From: Halichondria panicea
Lineage: Eukaryota; Porifera; Demospongiae; Suberitida; Halichondriidae
DNA length: 64,000 bases
NCBI RefSeq assembly: GCF_963675165.1
Contig: NC_087380.1
Location: 5,340,071 to 5,404,070, forward strand
Direction of reading: 5' to 3'
Shown: piece by piece, positions 22,676 through 33,397 of the stretch
Layout: each line of letters begins with the position of its first letter
Numbering within the stretch: position 1 is the stretch's first letter
Made by a program: the position numbers and the translations under genes
The notes under the pieces: model-generated
Databases searched by the model: none
What the model was told of the DNA's origin: nothing
What the model saw: only the letters and a program-made list of their open reading frames with translations

Positions 22676-23966
22676 AGGTTTTGGCCTGACCACTTTTTAC
22701 AGTTATAGGTAGGTAGGTAATGGTTGTCATTATTGAAAATTGCATGATGGTTTCCTGGTAATGGTCGTCAATTATTGTAATCGATCAGTGAAATAGTTAA
22801 GCCTTGCCATAATTTTTGCATTTACCTTTTTTAGCAAAATTTGCTTAGCCATAAGTTGGCCTAACCACTCTAAACTTGCTTGCTACGTGGTTGCGTGCGT
22901 GGTCTTAAAGGGCTTGCATGTAGGTTGACCGTTTGTTAAGACACAGAAGAGAACGAAGCATGCATGATGATAACGTGCGAAGCTAGTCCTCTTTACGTGT
23001 TCCATGATTATATGGGACTCTTTATTTTCCTGCTTGGCCAGTTTTTTAACCCCGGCCTATAAAATGGAAGATTAATTACACACAGGGAGGGTACCCCTTT
23101 ATACGTACCATATCAGTGATGCTGTATAGTGTTGGTATGACCTCTGACTTTCTGACCACCTTCCTGCCTCCAGTATCTACAATTATACTCACTGTGAAGT
23201 TGCTATGAATATACATTTAGTTTCAACATAAACAAAAGTGGAGATGTGTACACATTCAGCTCTAATTGACTGCAAGTGTGTATAAGTATAGTTGACAAAT
23301 AACACTACCCGGTAACAAGAGATTTGCAAGTATGGTATACTATAGGGGTCAAACAATATCTGCATGCAAACAACCTGGCTGTATTATAGATGTTGACCTA
23401 ACGAGCTCTGGAGTTTCTGAATTATATGTGTTTCAGTGTGTGTTAGTGGGTCACCTTATTATTGAAGCCACTGTTGGTCTGCTCAAGACAATTAACAGGC
23501 TTCACTGAAGTGGGAAATAGTGGAGTGGGTTTGAGGGGTTCTGCCCTAATAGATTTCAAAACTGATTTATCAGACCAATAGTTCGATTTGCATATTTATG
23601 TTTATACCTGTCTCTATGGTACACCCACACTAGCCACAGCCTGACAGGGGATTCAATGTTCACGCGGCACTGAACAGTCTTGTTTATATAAAACTACCAC
23701 AAAAGGTTGATAAGCATTGTGTTCCTGGGACATGCATGAATGGGCATGGTTGTTGACACAACTAAAAGCATAGCAGTAGGGGAATTCACGGAGTTCCGAA
23801 TAAGGTAAAACACACAGTGAATATCAAAACTAAGTGGGACAAAACAATATTCATGAAGCATTCGTGGTTACCATGGTGGCTTCTTAAGGTTACATTTGAG
23901 TGGTAGCTACGTAGTTAAGGACAACAGTTTGTCATTAACTACATTTGTCATTATTGTCAATGTAGC
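22676..23966. other. Intergenic upstream of the MBL-OTU-PHD gene
   Basis: I see no gene. The last 100 bp should hold the promoter of the gene at 23967, but no TATA box or other element can be assigned with confidence. Confidence 0.4.
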
Positions 23967-26502
23967 ATGGGTCTTTCAATTGCAAAGTTAGTAATAAAAG
24001 CTGAGTCAGATTCTAGAAGTAGCTTAGAAACAAGCAGTGTGTCTAAGGAAGGTAGCAATTTCAAGGCAAGTATTACCACAAACGATTCAAAGTCAGAGAT
24101 TCCAAGAGCAACCAATACAAGTTCTGACAGAGAGGCTCATACTGAGAGACAGCTACTGAAAGTTGGTGAGAGCAAACAGATCAGCATAGCACAAAGAATC
24201 CCTCAAGGAGAACAAGTGTTGGTCCATCCTATCAATGTAGGACAAGGAGATGCAATACTACTGGAGATACAGAGTCAAAATGGTAAGTGATTACAAGGCA
24301 ACTAGTGTTCCAAATTCATTAATGATAAAGCATAAAAATAAAGAGCTGATAGATACCGGTAACAACAGCAGAGTAACAGTACACATTTATTTTATTCACG
24401 ATCATGAAGAGTTCCTCCAGTCAGCTATAGCACACACAAAAGAATGATAAATGTATTAATTATATGCTGTTCCCAGGCCAGAGTGAGAAACACCTTACGG
24501 ATGGTGGCCAGGGACAAAGAACACAGAACACACAATACTACCAGAATCTCAAAGACACTCTCAGGGCTCGTGGATGCTTAGTACAGAAGAACCGTACTGA
24601 AATTGGTAATACGTTAGAAGATCGAATTTGTGAACAAGTTACAATGGACTCCATTGTCATCACACACCCCAATCTAGATCATTACGGTGGCATTAACCGA
24701 CTGCTACAAGACTTCACTATCACGGCTCCCATTACAACAACTCTGGCAAGCTGTTTAAAAGTTGGGCATTCTGGTGGCCCAAAAGACACGAAAATAGGTG
24801 AAGTGTTTTTGTCTGGTGAAAGAGACCAAATTAGGCACTGGTTCCCGTTAACTGGAGAAGGAGAGAATGGTAGACGACATACAAACATCAAAACACTACC
24901 CAAAGGTTCGACGGTAGAAGTAGCCAGGAACGAAGACCTAACATTTGATGCAAAACAACTCAATGCAACAAGTATTTTGACAACTGTAAGAATACCGGGG
25001 AGCAAATACGATTTTGATGTGGTGTTGAGCGGAGATTCATACGGTTATGTCATCGATGAAAAACTAGGATTAAAAGACAAATCTGTGGGAGTGTTCCAAG
25101 TGCCTCATCATGGAAGCAAGTATAACCTACGCAGACCTAGGGCATCCACAGTCACGGATTTCACACATTTTTACTCGAGCTTTAATGCACACATCTACTT
25201 AATCAGTCACGGCGACCACAGAGGCTACAATCATCCGCATAGTGAAGTTATCACAGGCATTCTCTCTGCAGCTGTCCAGAAAAAAAGACGTTGTAAGATA
25301 GTAGTCACGGCAACATGGTTTGAAGCATCTAAAATTGATGAAAAGAATATTAGCAACTGGAGGGACTATGTTGATATCTTCTACTTCAAGCAAGGCACTC
25401 CATACGTCACTCTGGATCCTAACGATGAGAATTTGCCTAAGGGCTTACAGCTGTTTGTCAAAAAGGTACACCTAATCAAGATAATAAATATGACTACACA
25501 GTTAATATTACTATTTATACAGGTGCCAGCTCAAAGTCTAGAAGACAAACTTGGAGAAAAGAATTTGCAGAGGAGGGAGGTTAGTCGTGACGGAAACAGC
25601 TTCTTCAATGCCGTCAGTGGAGCACTAACAAACAAGAACACACCCATCCAGTTGAGAGAGAAGCTTGTCGAACACTTAATGGGATTGCAAGGTTTATACT
25701 ATCCAAGATCAGGAGTGACTACAATGGAGGAATATTATGAGATCGTAAGTAATTATCTATTGGATGGACACTTCTCGTCTGATATTGAAAAGATTCTGCC
25801 CGAGGCAATGGCACGGACACTAAATATTCGAATACAAGTTATCTCTGCGAATCCTGAACAAAAGGACAAGTTTTATGGTGTCGAATCCACCCAGACTGTT
25901 ATTCAGTTAATACATGATAAGACAGGCAATGGTCACTATGACTACGCCTTTCCAGCCACATCCCAAGGGCTTTCCATGAATACTTCAGATTTGCCACCTG
26001 TCAAGGCTGAGCAGACTCCTATCAAGATCAGAGAAACTCCACCCTCACAAGCCATGACAAACGGAAGAGCTAGCAGACGTCTCCTCTTCCCAAATGACAG
26101 GTGAGACAAAACTAAAACAGTTTTACCAATTAAAATTATGATTTTTTATATTAATACCCTTATAGTGTAAACCAAAACAAGAGCCCACTCAACAAAGTTT
26201 GTCACTTCTGCAAGCAACCAGCAAATCCCATTGACAGATTGTACATATGTAAGAACTCTAAATGTCCAGTCAAAACACACTTGAATTGTGAAGAGGAGTC
26301 AAGAAAAACACACACTTTTGTGAGAAACTTCAAGAAATGCGTATATTGCCGGACTTGCAAAGAATGCAACGGAATAATGGGAACAGTACATGCTTCGTGT
26401 CATATTTGTGGGGGTGCTGGCCACGTCCCTTGTATTAGAAGAGTGCCCGAACAAACAAGAGATGGATACACATGTAGGATATGTAGAGGACAAAGCTTGT
26501 AG
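23967..26502 (+). CDS. ComEC-type metallo-beta-lactamase + OTU-like + PHD-like protein
   Basis: Exons 23967-24282, 24477-25465, 25523-26100 and 26166-26502 give 739 residues in a continuous frame. Residues 1-85 are Ser/Thr-rich and probably disordered. A metallo-beta-lactamase fold of the ComEC/Rec2 type follows: VHPINVGQGDAILLE, LTDGGQG, THPNLDHYGG (H and DH metal ligands), VLSGDSYG and VPHHGSKY, all key residues present. Next is an OTU-like domain, SRDGNSFFNAVSGAL to NGHYDYAFP: where active OTU proteases have DGNC the sequence has DGNS (AGC), so the catalytic Cys is replaced by Ser while the His region remains. The last exon is a Cys-rich PHD-like zinc-binding tail (CHFC...CKNSKC...CVYCRTCKEC...CHIC...CRIC). 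The intron 25466-25522 is 57 nt and open in frame, so its retention would add 19 residues. It could act on nucleic acids or phosphodiesters and read chromatin, but no function is known to me. A decayed paralogue lies at 47231-49605. Confidence 0.75.
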
Positions 26503-27404
26503 TACAATAGGTATATGGAGTGTATGTGAACAGTAGCTTGAGCATTGTTATCATTTGATTGTAGAGTATAACATGAGTCTTTGACGTTGAGTGGAACAAA
26601 AGAATACCGGCATAAAATGTACATTGCTTTCAGTATATACTGTATGCATGTATGACTACAGCAATAGCTGGTTTACTTAATGTTGTAAGCACCGCTATAC
26701 CGTATTATAGTGATTACGTTAGAAATGCAACACAAATTTATGCTATTTTTGTGCGAGTGGCTATCATGTCGCATTGTTTGATTAGGCCTTTTCACAATAA
26801 GCTATGGAATGTGCTGACACAGTAATTAGTTTTCCTTTTGCTGGAGTCCCCCATTTTGGTGGCTGTGTGGGCGTTTTTACTATCACTGCCATGTAAAATT
26901 GATGATCTTTACAAGGTCACCAAGTTCATTTAGTAGCATTTCATTTAGAATGTCAAAAGAAAATTTGAAGCATGCTCTACAAGTTTGATATTCTAAATCA
27001 AAACTACACTTGAGTTATGGTAGCTTGTATATTTGTACTAATATGGCTCAAATATGGCTCAGCTTGACTGTTATATGTAGTCTTGCGGACCCAGACCCTG
27101 AAAGAGAGTCTGGCTAATTTCATCATACAGAGTTGTGTTGACCGTGCCACAATATCGTGGCGCTTTAAGTGGCTGATAAGTGTTTGTAGTAAGTTGTGAA
27201 ACTGCACAGCTGCACAGCTGCTAAATTATGTGGTTTCCCACATCCGTCCTCTAACCACGTACCACTAACCACTTATCAATGCAAACAGCCACTTAGACCG
27301 CTGCACAAGTAGCTCATGTGTAATTTGCCAAACGATATATATATCGACTGGTCCACGAGACTATTATGTTATAATTATGCTGACCAACCTAGAGAAGAAA
27401 GGTT
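26503..27404. other. Intergenic with one arm of a long inverted repeat
   Basis: No gene. About 26855-26985 (GGTGGCTGTGTGGGCGTTTT ... TTGAAGC) is homologous, in inverted orientation, to 30187-30320. The nine bases 27396-27404 (AGAAAGGTT) are the left duplication of the next element. Confidence 0.6.
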
Positions 27405-27536
27405 GGGTCAGGTGGCATATACGGCACCGGATGTAATTTTGAAGGGGGAGGGGTTCGGGTTAGCTTAGGGAAAATAACAAAAATTAGGGCGTGTCCACAT
27501 CCGGTGCACATCCGGTGCCGTATATGCCACCTGATC
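27405..27536. mobile_element. 132-bp MITE with 9-bp target duplication
   Basis: Ends GGTCAGGTGGCATATACGGC and its complement form a near-perfect inverted repeat of about 29 bp (27406-27434 with 27508-27536). Flanked by AGAAAGGTT at 27396-27404 and 27537-27545. The centre is G-rich and non-coding. The termini differ from the TAGCC family although the duplication length is the same. Confidence 0.85.
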
Positions 27537-27583
27537 AGAAAGGTTTTGCTCACTGAATTAGATGTTTATATTTAGAATTCAGC

Positions 27584-29193
27584 TAGCCTCCTCCACAGGC
27601 CACCTTGAAGGAAAGAAGGAGGCCTGCTACAAGTTGCACACGCATGCGCGTAATTTTTGCATTCTTCTTCCGTAAAATGCACAGTAAATCCCAAAATTTT
27701 TAATGAAAATATACAAAAAATAAACGGCACAAAATTACAAGGTATTACCGCACGTGCGCATCATTATCACCCATGTGGTAGCTCAAGAAAAACAGTGTGG
27801 TAAAAAGATCTTAGAATGGCTTCAAACAAATGTATTGTTTGCAGATTTTGCAACTGCACAGTAGCTTCAAAGCACTCTATAGCTCTGTTCTCAGACAATT
27901 CTCTGAGTGAGGTTAAGCTCACTGCTGCAGCTGCCAGTCAGTCCAGATGAGGATCCCCACCATTGCTGTAGGTTGTGTATGCAGAAATTTCGTGCTGCAG
28001 AGAAGTTTGTTGCCTCTGTGAAGCTTTGTTACGATAGTAGGCATGTTGTTGGTCCTAGTGCGTCTTCCATAGGCTTGGTTAAGTCCACAGTTTATAGTGG
28101 TCGGAAGAGGGTGAAAAACACAAGTGGGCCCGAAGTGTCACCAGGTACCTTCCAGTCCCAGCCCTTGTCGAAGCGGTGTACAGGTGGTTTGCCGGGAAGG
28201 AGGCTAGCCTTCACAATCTGTAAGAAAATAATAATAATGAGATACACTGTTTCAATCATATAAAAATATAGTACAGAATGACTCACTTGATGGCAGACCT
28301 AAGGATCCTGCGAGAGCACCACCTTGTGACTTGAGGCAGGCGTCTGTCTGTGGAGCCACCCAAACTCAACCAGATGACTTGCCTAATTACCTAGGTATTA
28401 ATAAAACTTTGATTTAAAAAGTGAGTATTTATACATGTACTTCTAGAAGCTGAAAATTGCAGAAGCACAACTGTGAAGGTGATGTTGAATTTGCGGTACA
28501 TGTATGTAGATTTGGACTCACCTAATTATTGAAATTCGCAGATAACTGTCAGCTCCCCTTCCAAGCCTGAAGCAGTAACCAAGGAGATCAGAGAGAGTTT
28601 CAGCAAGGTTGCACGAGCGCTGGCTGGTGGTCACCCTCCCTCTATCGCTAGGGCAGTGTTTTCAGAGCCATCCTTGAAAGTGTGCATCATTGAGAAGGTC
28701 ATCAACATCCTCAACGATGAGTGTGCAGCTCTCTGTAAGAAAGTGAACCCTCCATCTCTGTTTCGCAAGTTCCCCATACACAAAGTTGACTTGTTCTCCT
28801 GGGACCGTTGCGTTGCTTTTGCCATATCTAGTAAGGAACCATACGAAAGTGTCGCTGCCATTGCATGTAGACTGCCTAAAACACTTCCACTTGCTTTGGC
28901 TTAAGAACAAGGTCTTTGTTGCCGATACAGGCCAGAGCGTACTTCACAGCACCAGAGAAACTTGACTGACTACTAGCCATCACAAAACAGGCACTAGCTA
29001 GCTGAGCTTGCACATAAATATAAAACGGACAATGTGGTTTCAGAATACTGTAAGTGGTGCGGAACTGTTATGTAATAATTTTACTGATATTTTACTAAGA
29101 TATCCTGATTCCCAGAAATTCTGGGAATGGTTTGCGCATACGTATGCAACTTATACTAGGCCCAGAAGTATGAGGGGCCTGGATTCGAGGCTA
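27584..29193. mobile_element. TAGCC-type DNA element carrying a transposase remnant (1610 bp)
   Basis: It starts TAGCCTCCTCCACAGGCC and ends GGGGCCTGGATTCGAGGCTA; the ends match over about 70 bp with gaps (AAGTTGCACACGCATGCGC / GCGCATACGTATGCAACTT). It is flanked by GAATTCAGC on both sides (27575-27583 and 29194-29202). Unlike the other members it contains coding sequence: a zinc-finger plus helical region that resembles the N-terminal half of the DUF6589 protein at 53351-56878. It may therefore be an internally deleted derivative of the autonomous element of the family. Confidence 0.85.
27816..28904 (+). pseudogene. N-terminal remnant of a ZAD-like / DUF6589-type transposase gene
   Basis: From ATG at 27816 the frame reads MASNKCIVCRFCNC...IALFSDNSL; after a one-base shift near 27900 it continues RLSSLLQLPVSPDEDPHHCC and RLCMQKFRAAEKFVASVK. 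This gives the C-x2-C...C-x2-C pattern and spacing of a ZAD-type zinc finger. A later exon (about 28542-28904) reads EIRESFSKVARALAGG, FSEPSLKVCIIEKVIN, NDECAALCKKVNPPSLF and VDLFSWDRCVAFA, then stops. The pattern (K/E)..LC....S.L......F.W matches KEICGEIKALC...SFKWMTF in the DUF6589 protein at 53351-56878, which also begins with a C-x2-C...C-x2-C finger. The catalytic core is absent. The intermediate exon or exons (about 28220-28540) are uncertain. Confidence 0.55.
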
Positions 29194-29202
29194 GAATTCA
29201 GC

Positions 29203-30432
29203 TTGATCTACTCAAACTTTATGATGACTTCGTGAGTGCTGTATATTGGGGTACATCTCAGGTCTAGAATCAAAGGAGGTTGGACGCGCGTCATCCACCG
29301 TCAGGTTTTATCACGTGCGCTCATAAGATTAGGCACCATTAGGCACCTCGATGCTCCACTGTTTTGTAGGCTGTACAGAGACACTGCAAGTAGCCAGAAG
29401 TGGTCAAGGAGCATTCCCACCGCCCTCTCACCTTCCCTACACTGCTGAAAAGATTCCAAGATGGATCTAGACTAGTATTTATATATTTTTTGACACTTTT
29501 CCAATTTTTGTTTAACAGGATTGTGATGTGTATGAGCAGAGGAGGTCAGAGCACCATTGATCTGTTTCTCTTTAGCGTTCCTAGCTCTTACTTGCACTGA
29601 TAAGCTTTTACATTCTCACCTTTGACCTCAAAGGAATTCTATAAAGGTTTATAATTATCACATGACTGAAGGCGTCATGATGATGCGTGTCCAACCCAGA
29701 GGAGGTACGCCAATGTCAAAAGGTCACTAATTAAAACATCATGTGGGCTTATGTTTTACATGTAAAACTGAGTTCACCCTCGCGCCCCAGGCTTTATACA
29801 ACACCACTAGCTTCATCCTTTTCATAATCATAGCAGAAATCAGTTGAACTATTGCGCCTCAGACGAAACAGCTTGAGAGAAGAGATCTCAGATTTATTTA
29901 CAACCTTTGACCTTTGATTGCATTCTTCGAAACCACAAGATATGGAAAATTAGCCTTCTGTAGCTAGGGTATAAATTTTGATGTACTGGTTTGCTGCACT
30001 GGATAGAACTAGGTATAGCAAGCTTTCCAAGCAAGCAAATAAACGGTCAAGAGCAACAGAAACGGTAGCTGCTATAATCCCAGCAAAGGTCAAGAACCCA
30101 GGACAAGATGATTAATGTTTCATTAAAAAAGTGACCCTGTTGACCCTTGCTTACCTCCCCTGTGTCCAACCTCCTCTGGTCTAGAATGTAATAGAGCAAG
30201 CTTCAAATTTTCTTTTGGCATCCTTATATTAGAACAAATTGCTACTAAATGAACTTGGTGACCTTGTAAAGATCATCAATTTTACATTGTAAAAACACCC
30301 ACACAGCCACAAAAATGGGATCCAGTGGCTTGTGAAAACTAATCAAGTTAAATTCCTTAGGCCTTACTGTAAAAAGGACTATTAAATCGGCATTTACCAG
30401 TACAGTCCCATTGAAATCGAGGTGATTACTGT
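29203..30432. other. Intergenic with the second arm of the inverted repeat
   Basis: No gene is recognised. 30187-30320 is the inverted counterpart of 26855-26985. Copies of TCCAACCTCCTCTGGTCT or its complement occur near 19825, 29278, 29688 and 30165, marking another dispersed repeat. The homology to the SH2 family begins at about 30433. Confidence 0.5.
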
Positions 30433-30590
30433 TACGAAAAAAACAGGCTGGACCCAGCATTCCCAACAATTTGAAAATGTATATTAAACTGAGGACGACT
30501 ATATACAAGGCAAGAGTCAAAGAGATACAAGCCAAAAGAATACAAGCCAAAGGAATACGCGAGCAACCATACAGATGCACAATAATGTAG
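30433..30590 (+). pseudogene. Truncated SH2-CaaX gene copy (last-exon tail only)
   Basis: The remnant begins in the last helix of the SH2 domain (YEKNRLDPAFPTI), is broken by TGA where the paralogues have Gly (GKC/GVC) and by a frameshift, and then reads DYIQARVKEIQAK...GIREQPYRCTIM-stop. The intact paralogues have DYKIRVREIRDRQ and the like. It keeps a CaaX-like end, CTIM. Upstream exons are missing and the sequence before 30430 is unrelated. Its downstream flank (30605-30850) still matches those of genes A and B. Confidence 0.75.
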
Positions 30591-30977
30591 CTAGCTAAAG
30601 ACAGCAGTTCCTTGTGAGCAATAAAAAGTAAACATAAATTATATACATGTACCTCTACATCGTTATTTCATACAGTATCGTTACTTATACATACAATTGT
30701 ATCTAACTTTATTAACGACAATCACAGTTTAATTTTATAACACCAGGCTAACAAACATGCTGAAGTTTGTGTTTGAGAGTAGCTGCTCGGTCAATGTTAT
30801 AAGCCTAGGGCTTTCAAAAATCAGATGGAGTGCAGCTAAATGCATATGGGTACAGTATTCAGTGACAATATTTCAGGATCCGAGAGTAAAAAATGAGACA
30901 ACCTGCCTAAGAAGACATGACAAAGAATTGACATTTTTCATTACATGGCCAATTCATAACTACTGTTAATGTCTCAC

Positions 30978-31131
30978 CTTGAGAATGAGTCTAATGTACC
31001 ACTGTAACAACTTAAAGTCTCTGTTATAGTCCTTCAGCAGGAATCTCAAAAGATGCTCAACCTACTCCACCTACCCAGTACGAACGGACGCAGGGGTGGC
31101 TTTTTCAGCAGGTCCAACAGGAGGGAGTCAT
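30978..31131 (-). pseudogene. Paralogue of the minus-strand exon at 8997-9173
   Basis: It has the same acceptor context (CTTTCAG|ATG) and donor (AAG|GTGAGA) as the exon downstream of gene A, and homologous sequence between (CCTACTCCACC...). The frame is interrupted by stops (SRLSIF-stop), so it is probably decayed like the neighbouring SH2 copy. Confidence 0.45.
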
Positions 31132-31191
31132 CTGAAAGGGAGACATAAATTGTGTACATACAAACAAGGAGAAGAGGGCATTGCAAATCAC

Positions 31192-31909
31192 TACCGTATA
31201 CGGGAAATTTTCGCGGGTGCAATTTTTTGTTTTGTATAACATATGACGTCACGGTTACGTAAAAATGCCCAGTCAGCCGTTTTGGTGTACAATAATGTCA
31301 TGGTCACAAATATGTTTTATTAAGCTGTTCGAAGCACTCTGGGCGTGATAAAGATGAATCGTTCCATAGAATCCCTGCAGTATAATAATGTTCAAAGGCA
31401 GAAGTGATAATGAAAATAAACCATGTAAAAGAGGAAAGGCGGATTTCTGGCTATTTCAAGAGAAGGTATCACTGATCAGATCTTGGTATTTATCAGCTTA
31501 AGACATTAATTTTGCATCTCTGGTAAGCCTGTCAATATTTGGGATGAGACAAACCTGGTTGACTGTCATCCTTAAACTTGCGAAATTTGCAAAATACCTC
31601 GCAGAGAAGGTTTCGGATGGCAACAACATCTAGAAAACCCGGTCCACTCCCTATATGCATTTGTATATATACGGACTCCAATGAATCTGATCCGCATTAT
31701 ATACTTGTTATAGCTTAGTAGTGGAGATGTTAGCTATTTGGCTCAAGAGCCCCCGGAAGAAATGTTCACATTGTAATATTCGATTTCAATGCCAGGAAAC
31801 CACACTTAAGAAGCTTTGCATGTGAAATACCGATACGCGAGAGTTTCTGTTGACTGCTCTGCCCTCGAAAAACGCGAAATTTTGCACCTCACAAAAATTT
31901 CCCGGTATA
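31192..31909. mobile_element. MITE with ACCGTATACGGGAAATTTTC-type ends
   Basis: The left end TACCGTATACGGGAAATTTT and right end AAAAATTTCCCGGTATA form an imperfect inverted repeat about 35 bp long, including GTGCAA / TTGCAC. It is about 720 bp and I see no coding region. Confidence 0.65.
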
Positions 31910-33330
31910 TGTGTGCTCCAGTAATAGCATTCAAATTGTCAATATTATAGGCCTTATAGTTAGTTTCAATAATATGTATTAGTTATTGCCCAGCACGAGT
32001 GCAACATGCCATATATTGCACTGGATGACATAATGCCCTCGGGCCGCACATTCAGCTCTAATTGGCCGATCATTAAGTATATATTGGCTTCAGCTCATGT
32101 ATACAGTAACGAAATCATTATCATCGCTCTTGAAACTTGTATGTATACTTGTCTCAAGCTTTTTCCACACAAAACATGGTTGAATCTAAATTGTCTTTTA
32201 GACTATGACACTGACATGCTATAGGCACAATTGTTGTATGGACAATACTATTGTAGAGTATGTCGCTTAACAGGGACAATAGAAACAACGATATAGTTTT
32301 AATCGACTCGAAATTTCAGAAGGCAATTCTTTAATAGGAGAGCTCTACATAATTCACCCTTATCATTCCCGTTCAGGTACGAGGATTTGAAAGTTGACGT
32401 GGTCTCAAATGTAGAAAAGATGCTTGAATTTATAAGGTTTCCCTATGATCTTATGCTCAGGACGGTGATATTCGGTCATAAAACATTATAAGTATGCTTA
32501 ATTTATCTCAAGGCTGCAATAGTATTCAGGACAACACAGAGATTTTAAGGGTACGACAAGCGGACTAGATCCAGCTCCTGTCACGCTGCACTAACAAAGT
32601 CAGTGAATCTTTTCTAACGCTGAATCGGTGTACAGTTAGAGAGAAGCTACGTACGTATATTCAATTGTGTGAACATAATAATTATGAATAATAATAATTA
32701 TTGTCCTTGTCTATAATAGTACTAACAAATATGCCTGTGCATGTCAACCATATTGTGTGGAAACAAAACTTGAGACAAGTGCATACTAAATTAAGAACAA
32801 TGTTAAACTTAATTGGTACTGTACATGTCCTACGTTTGTGTACCGTAAGACGTGCGTTTGTCATGCAGGAATTCCTTGTTGATGATCAAAAATGTAAAAA
32901 GTCAACCCCCACGTTCACAATTGTCAATGTGTGTATGTATAACAGTATAACAGTTCCAGCAAAGGCACGATAGCAAAACCACAATTAAAGCTATCAACTA
33001 TATGAATATCATTATGCTAGTGAACAGTTCAATAGTTATAAAGTAGGCACATAATAATTTGAATGCATTCGTAAATACTTAAAGTCACGCAAGCACTGTG
33101 GCCATCACATGTTGATAGTTAGAGCTAAATCTGTGATTTCTGTTATATGCACACAACAACTTTTATGCATGCAGATAATTATCATTGTTAAGAGTATTAT
33201 AATACCGAGGCTATAAACGGTATGGTACGTACAAAGCAGAATACATTCACGTGCTGCAATGAAATATTCATGACTAGCTACACCTATATATAATTATGTG
33301 TCACGCCTTGCCTGGGAAACATTCCTAATG
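31910..33330. other. Intergenic upstream of gene C
   Basis: No gene is recognised. The last part (about 33040-33300) is duplicated inside gene C at 37315-37560. Confidence 0.5.
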
Positions 33331-33356
33331 TTCATTGGCAGTATAGCAAGGGGCAG
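33331..33356 (+). promoter_or_regulatory. Conserved upstream block of gene C
   Basis: TTCATTGGCA...TATAGCAAGGGGC corresponds to 10581-10606 upstream of gene B at a similar distance from the ATG. It contains an inverted CCAAT motif (ATTGG). Confidence 0.4.
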
Positions 33357-33397
33357 ATAATTTATAGCCGAAAGAAAGCTGCAGTGTACAATAGAAG

